Shown: positions 45,259 to 56,582, counted from the stretch's first letter. The stretch: 64,000 nt of DNA from Vicia villosa (GCF_029867415.1 NW_026705313.1:124001-188000), one strand, 5' to 3'. Notes: a model not told the origin generated them from the sequence alone. A program made the numbers and translations.

Positions 45259-47056
45259 TAGGAATAATCTTATCCTTAGGTACCCACATTTTCTTGGGTC
45301 CTTTCTTGTTAGATTTTCTCAAGTTCTGATTGAACTTGGGTTTAACATTGTAAGCAATAGGAGGAACAGCATGATAATTTTTAATGTGAGTTTCATGATA
45401 TTTCCTAGGTTGTGTCACATGCTTTTTGGTGTGTGTTATGTGAAAACTTTGAGCATGTGAAGTGTGCCTAATATCATGGGAGTGGCCATACTTGAACTGA
45501 TCATACAATGGCTTGTATGTGAATTTCATTTCATCAACAGGTTCAAGTTTGTATGGGGTTTCACCCTCAAAACCAATGCCGACTCTTTTGTTTTCAGACA
45601 CAGCATATATCATAGAAGCTAGCTGACTTCTGCCAATACTTCTAGATAAGAACTTCCTGAAACTTAAATCATATTCTTTCAGAATATGGTTTAGACTAGG
45701 AGTGGATTTTTCTGAATCAGAAGGAGGTCCAACATTATTGGATAATTTTAAAAGTTTTTCTTTTAATTCAGAATTCTCCAACTCAAGCTTCTTTGTTTCA
45801 AATTCAAATAGCTTTTTCAGCTCTTTGTATTTGAGACTAATCTGAGACTTGAATTCCAGAAGTTCAGTTAGACCGGAAACTAACTCATCTCTAGTAAGTT
45901 CAGAAAATACCTCTTCAGAATCTGATTCTGATGTAGATTCTGATCCGTCATCTTCTGTCGCCATCAGCGCACAGTTAGCCTGCTCATCTTCAGAGTCTGA
46001 AACATCTTCTGACTCATCCCAGGTTGCCATAAGACCTTTCTTCTTATGAAACTTCTTCTTGGGATTTTCCTTCTGAAGTTTTGGACATTCATTCTTGAAG
46101 TGTCCAGGCTCATTGCATTCATAGCACATGACCTTCTTCTTGTCAAATCTTCTATCATCAGAAGATTCTCCACGTTCAAATTTCTTTGAACTTCTGACGC
46201 CTCTGAACTTCCTTTGCTTGTTCTTCCAGAGTTGATTTAGCCTTCTGGAGATCAAGGACAGTTCATCTTCTTCTTCAGATTCTGATTCTTCAGGATCTTC
46301 TTCTCTAGCCTGAAAAGCGTTAGTGCATTTCATGATATTGGATTTTAATGCAATAGACTTACCTTTCTTTTGAGGCTCATTTGCGTCCAGCTCTATTTCA
46401 TGGCTTCTCAAGGCACTGATAAGCTCTTCCAGAGAAACTTCATTCAGATTCTTTGCAATCTTGAATGCAGTCACCATAGGACCCCATCTTCTGGGTAAGC
46501 TTCTGATGATCTTCTTTACGTGATCGGCCTTGGTGTATCCCTTGTCAAGAACTCTCAATCCAGCAGTAAGAGTTTGAAATCTTGAAAACATCTTTTCAAT
46601 GTCTTCATCATCCTCCATCTTGAAGGCTTCATACTTCTGGATTAAAGCGAGAGCTTTAGTCTCCTTGACTTGAGCATTTCCTTCATGAGTCATTTTCAAG
46701 GACTCATATATGTCATAGGCCGTTTCCCTGTTAGATATCTTCTCATACTCAGCATGAGAGATAGCATTCAGCAAAACAGTTCTGCATTTATGATGATTCC
46801 TGAAAAGCTTCTTCTGATCATCACTCATTTCTTGCCTTGTCAGCTTTACGCCACTGGCATTTACTGGATGTTTGTAACCATCCATCAGAAGATCCCATAG
46901 ATCACCATCTAGACCAAGAAAGTAACTTTCCAGTTTATCTTTCCAGTATTCAAAGTTTTCACCATCAAATACCGGCGGTCTAGTATAACCATTGTTACCG
47001 TTGTGTTGCTCAGCAGAGCCAGATGTAGGTGTAGACTTTGCAGTTTCATCAGCCAT
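45143..47056 (-). CDS. gag: SIRE-like gag (637 aa, intact)
   Basis: Begins MADETAKSTP 86 nt after the PBS. The UBN2-type gag domain covers about residues 25-230 (PPVFDGENFEYWKDKLE, ISNRETAYDIYESL, RSLPRRWGPM). A CCHC zinc knuckle CYECNEPGHFKNEC is near residue 310. Acidic Ser-rich clusters and a coiled coil (about 395-440) follow, then a His-rich stretch (HTSHAQSFHITHTKKH). The last 38 codons overlap protease in another frame, so the natural Gag end or a frameshift site lies there. All gag motifs are present. Confidence 0.9.
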   Translation of the reverse strand: MADETAKSTPTSGSAEQHNGNNGYTRPPVFDGENFEYWKDKLESYFLGLDGDLWDLLMDGYKHPVNASGVKLTRQEMSDDQKKLFRNHHKCRTVLLNAISHAEYEKISNRETAYDIYESLKMTHEGNAQVKETKALALIQKYEAFKMEDDEDIEKMFSRFQTLTAGLRVLDKGYTKADHVKKIIRSLPRRWGPMVTAFKIAKNLNEVSLEELISALRSHEIELDANEPQKKGKSIALKSNIMKCTNAFQAREEDPEESESEEEDELSLISRRLNQLWKNKQRKFRGVRSSKKFERGESSDDRRFDKKKVMCYECNEPGHFKNECPKLQKENPKKKFHKKKGLMATWDESEDVSDSEDEQANCALMATEDDGSESTSESDSEEVFSELTRDELVSGLTELLEFKSQISLKYKELKKLFEFETKKLELENSELKEKLLKLSNNVGPPSDSEKSTPSLNHILKEYDLSFRKFLSRSIGRSQLASMIYAVSENKRVGIGFEGETPYKLEPVDEMKFTYKPLYDQFKYGHSHDIRHTSHAQSFHITHTKKHVTQPRKYHETHIKNYHAVPPIAYNVKPKFNQNLRKSNKKGPKKMWVPKDKIIPIADILGCKKDKAQHVVVPGLWMLTTHDRKKVYVPRPGA

Positions 47057-47128
47057 CTTTTACTGAAGCGTTTTTCTCTTCCTGAATCTTTTCTAAACAC
47101 GGTTAAGTGCTTGCACCTTAGAACCGGC

Positions 47129-47140
47129 GCTCTGATGCCA
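47129..47140 (-). other. Primer binding site, one base off consensus
   Basis: On the - strand TGGCATCAGAGC, versus TGGTATCAGAGC in the older copy. It is two bases from the LTR at 47143. Confidence 0.88.
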
Positions 47141-47142
47141 AT

Positions 47143-48350
47143 TGAAGGATAGAAAAACACTTAGAAAGGGGGGGGGTTTGAATAAGTGTAGCTTTAAAAA
47201 CTTGACAAATAAAAATAAATTGCACAGTTATTTTTATCCTGGTTCGTTGTTAACTAAACTACTCCAGTCCACCCCCGCAGAGATGATTTACCTCAACTGA
47301 GGATTTAATCCACTAATCGCACGGATTACAATGGTTCTCCACTTAGTCAGCAACTAAGTCTTCCAGAGTCTTCTGATCACACACTGATCACTCCAGGAAC
47401 AACTGCTTAGATACCCTCCAAGACTTTCTAGAGTATTCTGATCCACACGATCACTCTAGTTACAACCTGCTTAGATAACCTCTAAGACTTCCTAGAGTAT
47501 TCTGATCCACACGATCACTCTAGTTCCTTACAACTTAATGTAATCAATTCTAAGAGTATTACAATTGCTTCTTAAAATCTATAATCACAAACTGTGATAT
47601 TTCTCTTAACGTTTAAGCTTAATCTCACTAATATATTACAACAGCAATGTAGTGAGCTTTGATGAAGATGAAGATTCTGAGTTTTGAGTAGAACAGAGTT
47701 TCAGCAAGTTAATAGGAGTTGTTTTTGTTCAGAATCGTTAACCTTGCTTCTCATCAGAACTTCATATTTATAGGCGTTGGAGAAGATGACCGTTGAGTGC
47801 ATTTAATGCTTTGCGTGTTCCGTACAGCATCGCATTTAATGTTATACGCTTTTGTCAACTACCTCGAGCCTTGTTCACGCTGTGTCTACTGACGTTGCCT
47901 TTAGTAGCTTTTAACGTTCCTTTTGTCAGTCAGCGTAGCTTGCCACTTGTACTTCCTTCTGATCTGATGTTTGTGAATACAACGTTTGAATATCATCAGA
48001 GTCAAACAGCTTGGTGCAAAGCATCTTCTGATCTTCTGACCTTGAAGTGCTTCTGAGCTTGATACCATCAGAACTTCAGTGCTTCTGATCTCATGTTCTT
48101 CTGATGCTTCCATAGACCCATGTTCTGATTCTGCTTCGACCATCTTCTGATGTCTTGCCAGACCATGTTCTGATGTTGCATGCTGAACCCTTGAGACAAA
48201 GCTTCTGAGCGCTGAATTATGCATACTCTTTATATATTTCCTGAAAAGGAAATTGCATTGGATTAGAGTACCATATTATCTTAAGCAGAATTCATATTAT
48301 TGTTATCATCAAAACTAAGATAATTGATCAGAACAAATCTTGTTCTAACA
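47143..48350 (-). repeat. 5' (shared) LTR of the SIRE-like unit
   Basis: 1208 bp. It matches 39319-40524 except for three single-base changes and a G run of nine versus seven. Confidence 0.93.
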
Positions 48351-48902
48351 ATCTCCCCCTTTTTGATGATGACAAAAACATATATAAATGATATGAATTT
48401 GCGATCAGAAAGAGCAGACGGCAAAAGACAAATTACACAGCTATAGCATAAGCATATGAATATGTCTCCCCCTGAGATTAACAATCTCCCCCTGAGATAA
48501 ATAATCTCCCCCTGAAATAAATACTCGAAGAACTTTAATAAAAGACTTCCCTGATTATTTCGGTAGAGACGATCACATAAGCTTCTGTCTTCAGAGAATT
48601 CATAGCTTCTGACTTCTGCTTCCATTGGACAGCTTCAGAACTAGAATTTCTTTAGATCCCTAGAACACTCACAGCTTCTGATTCCTGCTTCCATCTAGGA
48701 CAGCTTCAGAACTTGAATTTCTTTGATCTTCAGAACATTCACAGCTTCTGATTTCTGCTTCCATTTAGGACAGCTTCAGAACTTGAATTTCTTTGATCTT
48801 CAGAACATTCACAGCTTCTGATTTCTGCTTCCATTTAGGACAGCTTCAGAACTTGAGTTTTCTGGATCTTTAGAATATTCACAGCTTCTGATTTCTGCTT
48901 CC
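48351..48902 (-). repeat. Truncated 3' interior of a tandem neighbour element
   Basis: Same as 40525-41076, including the PPT copies and the 70-bp repeats, and ends inside the repeat array at 48902. Confidence 0.92.
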
Positions 48903-49035
48903 ATTTATTGATGCCCTACTTCTCAAAGAGCTTGACATACATGACGTCACACGAGCTTCCTCTATCAACGAGGATCCTCAACACGTCAAAGTTACCCATG
49001 ATCTTCGTGATGACTCGTGGGAAGATATTGTTAGG
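48903..49035 (-). pseudogene. Ty3/gypsy protease-like remnant
   Basis: The - strand encodes RVITKIMGNFDVLRILVD, then RGSSCDVMYVKLFEK before a stop, a pattern common in plant gypsy polyproteins around the aspartic protease (DxGSS). Only about 40 codons remain, directly at the broken end of the copia tandem. Confidence 0.65.
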
Positions 49036-49366
49036 AATATAACATATATTTTCATTGTTTATAAACCATATGATGGGATTTTCAAACTTCACCTATGTAG
49101 AAATATCTCTCTTTTTATCTACCATAATTAGTTATACAATTTTCCTTTTTACGATCTATTTTGATGGCGTAGGAACCTATTAGTGATAGAAGTGATGAAG
49201 TTGTAACTTCTAGTGACAAATTTAATGAATTATCATTTTTCCTTGCTATTCTTGTCCTTACATGCACCTTTATGGACTCAATTGTTTATTAGGTGGCGTC
49301 TAACCTCGAGGAGGAGACCGCCACTTCCATGGTGAATGACTCTATCTTCTAGACCTTATAGAGGAA
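49036..49366. other. Unassigned spacer
   Basis: AT-rich, no ORF or repeat recognised. Confidence 0.5.
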
Positions 49367-49374
49367 CCTCTATG

Positions 49375-50044
49375 TAGGGATGTCAATGGGGCGGGGCGGG
49401 GACGGGGGATACATTCCCATCACAATCCCCGCCCTTGAATTTATTCCCCATTCCCGCTTCGGGTCCCCGCTACGGGGGAATTTTCTCCCCCATCCCCGTC
49501 CCCGCGGATCCCCGCGGGTCCCCACGGATCCCCGCTGTTCATGCGGAGATCCATAAATATGATTTTTTATTTATTATTTTAAATCAAATTAATAGTAAAA
49601 GCTTCAAAAACTAACCACAAAAAATTTAGAAATTATTCCTTTATGATAAATATATTGTTTTAACAATATTTAATCTATAATATTGAGTGTCATGGCCACC
49701 AAAATTTCAAACAAAAAAAATTGAAATATTCTTTTAGATCCCACTCTTTTACAAACAATACATATATATTTTTAATTTTTGTATAAGATTAATCATATGA
49801 AATGAAAAATAAACTTACATAATAATTTAAAATTATACATAAATTCGGGACTTTATGCTATTTTAGGCGGGGCGGGGACTCCACGGGGCGGGGGATATTT
49901 ACGCCACCCCCATCCCCGAAGTGTCTTTGGGGAGACTTTGTTCCCCATCTCCGTCCCCGCGGGGAGAAAATTCCCCGTCTTTGGGGCCCCAAACGGGGAA
50001 TCCCCACGGGGATCCCCGATAACGGAGGCAAGTTGACATCCCTA
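49375..50044. mobile_element. hAT-type MITE with GC-rich ends (670 bp, perfect 8-bp TSD)
   Basis: Ends TAGGGATGTCAA and TTGACATCCCTA. Flanks CCTCTATG at 49367-49374 and 50045-50052. Both arms are dominated by GGGGCGGGG and CCCCGC runs that pair with each other around an AT-rich centre (49560-49855). No transposase. Confidence 0.92.
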
Positions 50045-50052
50045 CCTCTATG

Positions 50053-50593
50053 TCTTGAAAGATATGAAGTTTTTAAAATCATTTTAGGTGTGTTTGTATG
50101 TGTGTGTATGTGCGCATATTAATTTATTACTTTGATATCTACTCACCCTTATTAACATAATATTGATCCTAAACAAATAAAATCAAACTAAGGAACTTGA
50201 TCAGGAGAGCTTTCAAAGACTTTGGTTCTTTTGATGCTGATCTTAGCACTTGACTTACTTTTCTCTAACCACCAAAACCTTCTTAGCTTCAAATTTTGAT
50301 AAACTTAAATATTTGTCTCCCTTGATAATTTTCATGATTATTTTTCTGTCATCATAAAAATCGCAGTTGATGAAAACACTAAACTTTTTCAAGGAAGTGG
50401 TAAAACAAAAACATTATGATGAAAACACTAAACTTTTTAACCCCTCATAGATAAAAATAGTATACTCTACTCCCATTAAGAATACACTTCTCCCATTTGA
50501 CATTATTAAAAAAAAGGAATACGAAGGAGATAAACACACAAAAAATACATAGAACATATAAGTTAACACACCACTTTATTGTTTCTTGCTATG
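50053..50593. other. Intergenic DNA 3' of the small peptide ORF
   Basis: Contains a short direct duplication, GATGAAAACACTAAACTTTT, at about 50371 and 50418. No gene recognised. Confidence 0.5.
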
Positions 50594-50833
50594 CTAGAAG
50601 ACAAACGAGTTACCAAGTAAGTGACACATACCATCAATGCTTTTTTGATCCAATTTACAACTTGAAAGATTAAAATCAGAGTTCCCAAGTAATGCACGAC
50701 CATCTCTTTGGTGTGTCATAATCTGGAGCATATTCTTTGGGGTTTGCTTGAAAGCGTGTAAACATACAAATATAAAACATGAAATCAAAACTAAATGCAA
50801 TAAGATAAAGAAGGGATTCTTTTTTAAACTCAT
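50594..50833 (-). CDS. Putative small secreted peptide precursor (79 aa)
   Basis: Starts MSLKKNP, then a strong hydrophobic stretch at about residues 8-27 (FFILLHLVLISCFIFVCLHA) typical of a signal peptide. The remaining 50 residues are polar, with RDGRALLGN and CKLDQKSIDGMC followed by a second LLGNS. The repeated LLGNS and the pair of Cys suggest a processed or disulphide-looped peptide, but it matches no peptide family I know (not CLE, CEP, RGF, PSK or NCR by motif). The - strand has TTTATATGA about 140 bp upstream as a possible TATA. Single exon; could be chance. Confidence 0.35.
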   Translation of the reverse strand: MSLKKNPFFILLHLVLISCFIFVCLHAFKQTPKNMLQIMTHQRDGRALLGNSDFNLSSCKLDQKSIDGMCHLLGNSFVF

Positions 50834-51183
50834 TTTCCTCCTTCGTCTTTATCTAGAATACAAGCGGTGCTCGCGGGAGTTGGAATCAATTTTACTTAGC
50901 TAGATTAATGAAAGTTCCTTCTTTGGATTAATGTATTTGTAATATAAGAAAGTAGCAAAACTACCGCATCATATAAATTTCAAATTAATTTTGCATTGTA
51001 TGAGAGAAATCCTTACAAAGAGAATTGTTATGAACACCAAATATGATATCTTCAATATATAATTTCACAAATAAAATATCACTCATTTTTTTTTAATAAA
51101 AAGTGTTGTACTAACCTTCCTTCTTTAAATTTTTTTCAAGCATAAACTTGCTCAAATGGTCATACCAAGCATGTAGAGCTTCT
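50834..51183. other. Upstream flank of the small ORF
   Basis: AT-rich, without ORFs. A possible TATA on the - strand near 50970 is the only candidate signal. Confidence 0.4.
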
Positions 51184-51505
51184 TTTAAATGGTAGAAGAA
51201 GAAGGAGAAGAAGAAGTAGCACAAGAAAAATAAGAAGTAGAAGGAGAATAAGACGAAGGATAGGGAAGAGAAAGAGGAGGAGAAGGGGTGGACGAGGAGG
51301 GGGATGGGGAGGGCGAGGAGGAGAAGAAGAAGGTGTCAGAGGAGGATGAGTACGAAGGGGAGGGGACGGGGAGGAGGATGGGGAGGAGGAAGGGGAGGGG
51401 GATGAGGATGAGGAGGAATGGAGAAGGAAGGGGATGGGGAGGACGAGGAGGTGTGGGAGGTTGAGGAGAAGAAGGGAGAGGGTGAATGGGAGGGGAGGAG
51501 GATAC
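51184..51505 (+). repeat. 320-bp purine (GA/GGA) tract
   Basis: Almost uninterrupted purines on the + strand (GAAGAAGGAGAAG grading into GGGGAGGAGGATGGGG). It has many runs of three or four G, so triplex or G-quadruplex folding is possible. Confidence 0.9.
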
Positions 51506-51549
51506 AGTACTTAAAAATGTATTATGTTTGAAATAATAAAATTTTTGAT

Positions 51550-52100
51550 TTTATTTTTGATAATATTGTTCTGGACTGGCCCAATGGTTAAGCATGACCC
51601 AATCCGTTTCTTAGTTTAGGACGACCCAAAAGAGTTAGCCCAATCAGTGGGGATGACGAAAGGCGCTTTTTCCTTTCTTCCCCTCAGCAGGGCACTTGGT
51701 CGATTAACCCTGGGACTAACTAGACAACCGTTGCCCTTGAACTGTCTTTCTGCCCGAACCAACGACTATTTCTACTCTTTCTAGGAAGCCCATCCAGGAT
51801 GACGAGCACGATATACCCGTCCATGCTTCCACGCAAAAATCCTTGGCAATCACATATTTTGGGCCTGGATTCTGGATGCCCAACCCAAAATAGAGACCAA
51901 TGGCCATGTACTGGGGGCATTATAAATACTCTCTCATTTGAAAGGGTCAGGTATTCAAATCTTATCCTAAACGCTCTTACGTATCTTTTCACTCTTATTG
52001 ACTTTAGCATCGGAGTGCCTTGCAGGTATACCCCTCCTCCTTGATTCCAACATTGTACGTGAAGTCTCTGACCCACTTAGGGTTCTGATCAACCGGTATG
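51550..52100 (+). mobile_element. LTR-like fragment (probable Ty3/gypsy)
   Basis: TATAAATA at about 51922 and GCATCGGAGTGCCTTGCAGG near 52010, followed by a C-rich stretch, resemble the R/U5 of plant gypsy LTRs. TG/CA ends and a TSD were not found. The small ORFs inside have no product. Confidence 0.5.
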
Positions 52101-53162
52101 ATCAAATATTATAGAATTTTTTTAAAAAAATTTATTAAAAAAGTTCATTTAAGGTCGGATAGTCCGAAGTCCATCTAAAGTCGAACTCGGATAGTAATTT
52201 TCAAGTTCATATTATAATAGTTTTTTTGGCCCTGTCCTAAAAAGCTTGAGGCCCACAAGGACCAACCCATTTATAGCGGAATAGCTATTTTGATAACTAT
52301 GCACTAAACCACAAATATATTGTAATGTGCTGTAATAGTTATGTAATAGTTATCTTCGGCTTGAAGGATTATTTCGTATAACTATGTGTATATTATATTT
52401 TGTTTATAAATAAAAATCTTAATGTAGTAATTGAGTGGATAATACACTCTTAGAAGTGATTAAGATGATCCTCGCTAGTAGTAATATGCTTCAAAGGAAT
52501 GTGATTTAGAATATGTTCTCCAATCTTACTGCATAATGCTATATATTTAATTAGTTAATTGATTTAAATTATTACTATTAGTGTGAATGTGTTTATGTCT
52601 GTGCATCATAAAATTCTGATTCATAACTTACTATTAATTAAAAAACAAGCATTTTAGTGTAATTTTATTTCCAAAATCTTGCATCAAATTATTGTCTTGT
52701 AAATTGATTAGAACCGTTAATATTGAAACTAATTAAAAAGCATGAATTTTCTCCGTTCTAGTACATAAATGTCATATAAATAGATTATTACCGATAATCT
52801 TGGACAGAAACTAAGAGCAAAGTACAAGATTCCATCTCCAGTAGTAGCACACATGGGTTAGTAGTACATCCCAATGGGTCAGGTTGTTTTTTAAAGGAAG
52901 GAAAAAGATTACACAATGTTCTTAAAAATTTCCTCGTCACTACAATTTTTCAACTGCCTTACACAAATTTTATACGATACATTTAAGTATGACTCGTTAA
53001 ACAAGCTTAGTTGATAGCTCTGCAGAGACATCAAATATAGGAATGCAGCTTTAAACTTGCTGACATTTTGTTTGTTCATCTTTAAGCACACATGAACTAA
53101 AACAATAAATCAGATAAAATTTAATAAGTTACATTGTAAACACCAACAATAAACTATGAATA
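52101..53162. other. AT-rich intergenic DNA
   Basis: No gene, TIR or LTR recognised. The ORF at 52909-53091 is unsupported. Confidence 0.5.
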
Positions 53163-53167
53163 ACTAG

Positions 53168-54513
53168 TGTGAAGGCAAGCTTCTACAACACTATGTTTTG
53201 ATGAAGACAACTATCATGAGCATGCATCAATAAAGGATGAGCACAAAGATCAAATTAGCTATGGTTCAAGATTGCAACTTTCATGAAGATTAGCTTTGGT
53301 TGATTGATCTTCAAGTCATAATGGTACAAGTTAAATACTTTTACATTGATACTACTTAGTGCTCAAAAATCATATAAACTTTCATACATATGCATGCCCA
53401 AACTCATATATGCATGGCATATGTTTCCAACCTTGAAAAACATGCTTTTTTACCTTTTAAGTTGAGGTAACCGGTTACCAACATTCATGTAACCGGTTAC
53501 ATTGCTGACAGTAGCTATTTCTGGGCATTTTTGCTTGATGTAACCGGTTACATCATTTTAGGTAACCGGTTACATGATCGTGATTTTGAATTTTTGGGCT
53601 GTAACGTAACCATGTAACCGATTACATCATTCACGTAACCGGTTACACCTGAACCAGTGGCAACCTTTCATGTTAAATCTGTCCCAAACGAATTCATCTT
53701 TCAAACCTTTAACCATTGCATTGTTCTATCAATATGCAACCATTCTAAGAGGCATATAGTCACCTATATATACTATACATTTCAGATTTTATTCCTCACC
53801 TTTCATTACAATTTACCACATTTTTGATCATATATTTTCATCAAATATTTTCATACAAGTGTTTCATACTTGAACTTTCATTGAAACTTTTTCTACACAT
53901 TGTTAGAAAAGTTTCTCATTCATACATAAACACTTGAGCACTATTATATCATTGTAAATTGTCTTGCTTGAAAGAGAAGATCAATCTTATAGATTGATAT
54001 ATGTTCATTAACATTTCTACTCAAATATATTCATTATTATTGACTTGCTATTCAGGATTGTTGAAAGCAAGGGTTATTGATTAGTGAGAGGATTGTTCTC
54101 ATAATCAAGATAGTAAATCCAAGAGGATTGTTCTTGGTGGTTGAGATCTTGTTGTCCAGGATTGTTGGAAACAAGTTAGTGAAAAATCCAAGAGGATTGT
54201 TCTTGGTGGTTTTGTTAGAAGATTGTAGGAGGAGTCTTGTGTAGGCTTGTACAAAGATCTAACAATAGTAAAATCTCTTTCATGTTGAAAGGGGACTGGA
54301 GTACTCTCGGATTGTGAGGGGAACCAGTATACATCATTGTGTTCTTTACTTTTCCGCATTTTACCGCTTTCATCACTATTATCAAGAAAAGAAAAGAACC
54401 ATTCAAAAACCTTCAAACACCAAACCAGAAAAATAAGTACAAGTATTCTAAAAACCGGATAAGTCTTTGAAAACCTAATTCACCCCCCTCTTAGGCGCAC
54501 TCTTAAACTTACA
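53168..54513 (+). mobile_element. Solo Ty1/copia LTR (1346 bp, 5-bp TSD)
   Basis: Starts TGTGAAGGCAAG and ends AAACTTACA. The flanks ACTAG at 53163-53167 and 54514-54518 are identical. The 3' part has the CACCCCCCTC block common near copia LTR ends. No interior follows, so it is a solo LTR left by recombination. It contains six GTAACCGGTTAC-type palindromes and a duplicated AATCCAAGAGGATTGTTCTT segment at about 54116 and 54186. Confidence 0.88.
53467..53646. repeat. Array of 12-bp palindromes GTAACCGGTTAC
   Basis: Perfect copies at 53467, 53489, 53540, 53562 and 53635, and one variant (GTAACCGATTAC) at 53614. Spacings are irregular (21-52 bp). Confidence 0.95.
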
Positions 54514-54518
54514 ACTAG

Positions 54519-55909
54519 GAATATTAATTAAGTACAAAAAATAAAAATCATAGATTGAGCAAGCCAAGTTACTTCTTTCTCTGATTCAAACATGCAAGTT
54601 ATGATCTCATCATATATCTTGGGATGATTTACAAATGATCAAATAGCATAAACTAATATGATTATAGTAACTTCGAACTCAATAGGCCCCAAGGAATGAT
54701 ACCGACCAGATATTGAGAGTATTGTTCTCACACAATCATTCTATAATCAAGACAATATCAATAACCTAATAGAAGAAAAAACATGTGGAATAAACCATGT
54801 AATCAATCAAACAATGAAGGAGTTTATTTTTTATAAAGGAGATTTTAAATTTTAGAATTGGAAGAATTTAAAAACACGCTTCACATTCTAAAATCTAAAA
54901 TTTTATTTATCAATTTTAAAAAAATATTTTCAAAAAGTGAGAAAATAATTTTACATAAAATTATATCAATTGTCATCAAATTAATATTACTATCAAGTAT
55001 TCTACAAGTTCCTATATTTAATTACATAGTTAGTAGTACAAATGAAAGAAGGTTGGTGTACTACATTTAGTACACTGTCCTTAACAGTCAAATATGATGC
55101 CAAGTAATATTATTATATATTTATAATATGCTTTGTTTGCACAAATCCAGCAAATGCATTATTGGTTGAATCTCATGAGTCATCAAGCATCATACCACCG
55201 TTAAATTTCCCCTAGCTTGCTGGTGCATGTTGTGATGAGAACCAATGGCAACTTGGATCATTAAGCTGATTACTGTTGAATGGTGAAAGGCTGAAAGCAA
55301 ATAGGAATTATTTCCATTGATTCTCATCACAACTTGGTCCAGTCTACCTGGGAATCCCATACAATATATACAACTATTAATATTCTAACAGGTATTTTCA
55401 TTATTCTTTCTATAAAATATTTTACTGATTTGGTTTCATTTGATGCATGTAATTAATCTGATTATTATTCAACATAACTGAAAGTAAAATACATTTAGAA
55501 GAACTGATAGTTTCTGTATCCACCATAATTGAATTGATTGAATGAAAAATTATATTCAATATTACTAATATAATTCAAACTAATTAACACTAAAAGATGG
55601 TAGGAGTTTTTGAGCTGATTAGAGGGCCATTAATCACTATCACTGCCAAAGATAGCTAACAGTTACTCACGGTTGATGAGGTATATAATGCCAATTTGCC
55701 AGATATTTTTTTCAATTTGGATTTTGTTCTGGGCCTGTCAAATGATCCAACAAGACCGACTCAACACCAGAGGTCCAATTCAGAAAACCATCACATAAGA
55801 TTGATGCAAAGGTCTTGTCAAAAGGTTACACACCAGATACAAGCCACTTGCTCATCATCAGCCTTTGGATCTAATCCATATGACACATGCACTCTGTGTT
55901 GTGCTAATA
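54519..55909. other. AT-rich intergenic DNA with one small foldback
   Basis: No gene recognised. Arms GTTGTGATGAGAACCAATGG (55229-55248) and CCATTGATTCTCATCACAAC (55314-55333) form a hairpin with one mismatch and a 65-base loop. Confidence 0.55.
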
Positions 55910-55917
55910 GGCAACAG

Positions 55918-56085
55918 TAGGGATGGCAAACAGACCCAAACCCGTGGGCCCACCCGCACCCGAACCCAAGTCAACGGGTGAAAACCCGAGTTGACTGAGT
56001 TTGGGTTTGGGTTCGGGTGCCACCCGATATTTCGGGTGTGGGTTTGGGTAGTGTGAAACCTGCGCCCGAAACCCGAAATCACACC

Positions 56086-56184
<99 letters not shown>

Positions 56185-56190
56185 TATATA

Positions 56191-56222
<32 letters not shown>

Positions 56223-56303
56223 ATATATTATATAATATATATATATATATATTATATATATATTATATAATATATTATATATATTATATAATATATTATA
56301 TAT

Positions 56304-56356
<53 letters not shown>

Positions 56357-56574
56357 ATGGAAAGTTGTAAGAAAATTGTAGGAAAAATATATTTTATGTA
56401 TTTTGTTGCGGCTTTGGGTTTGGGTGAAAAAACCTGAACCCAACGGGTGTGGGCGTGGGTGTTATTTTGTCACCCGAATAACTTTTGGGTTTGGGTTCGG
56501 GTTCGGGTGGTAATTTCGGGTGCGGGTTTGGGTAGTATAAAACCCGCACCCGCGGGCACCCGTTGCCATCCCTA
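55918..56574. mobile_element. hAT-type MITE with CCCGAACCC arms and an AT microsatellite core (657 bp, 8-bp TSD)
   Basis: Ends TAGGGATGGCAA and TTGCCATCCCTA. Flanks GGCAACAG at 55910-55917 and 56575-56582. The arms are made of CCCGAACCC and GGGTTTGGG repeats. The centre, about 56086-56350, is (AT)n and ATT-rich. The IYIY ORFs here are microsatellite translations. Confidence 0.93.
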
Positions 56575-56582
56575 GGCAACAG

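Larger units (their letters stand above)
39319..48902 (-). mobile_element. Young SIRE-like Ty1/copia unit plus truncated tandem neighbour sharing an LTR
   Basis: In - strand order: a partial 3' interior (48902-48351), LTR (48350-47143), PBS, gag, protease/integrase, ORF2, 3' UTR, polypurine tract, LTR (40524-39319). The 1.2 kb LTRs differ by three substitutions and one G-run length. The 552 bp beyond the upstream LTR (48351-48902) repeat 40525-41076 without visible change, which a single insertion cannot produce. This is an LTR-interior-LTR-interior tandem whose outer member was cut at 48902. RT and RNase H are absent. Confidence 0.9.

Noticed and set aside
51716..52076. Overlapping ORFs on both strands
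   Set aside because: They lie in an LTR-like fragment with no known domain.
56017..56443. ORFs of alternating I and Y on both strands
   Set aside because: They are translations of the (AT)n microsatellite core of a MITE.
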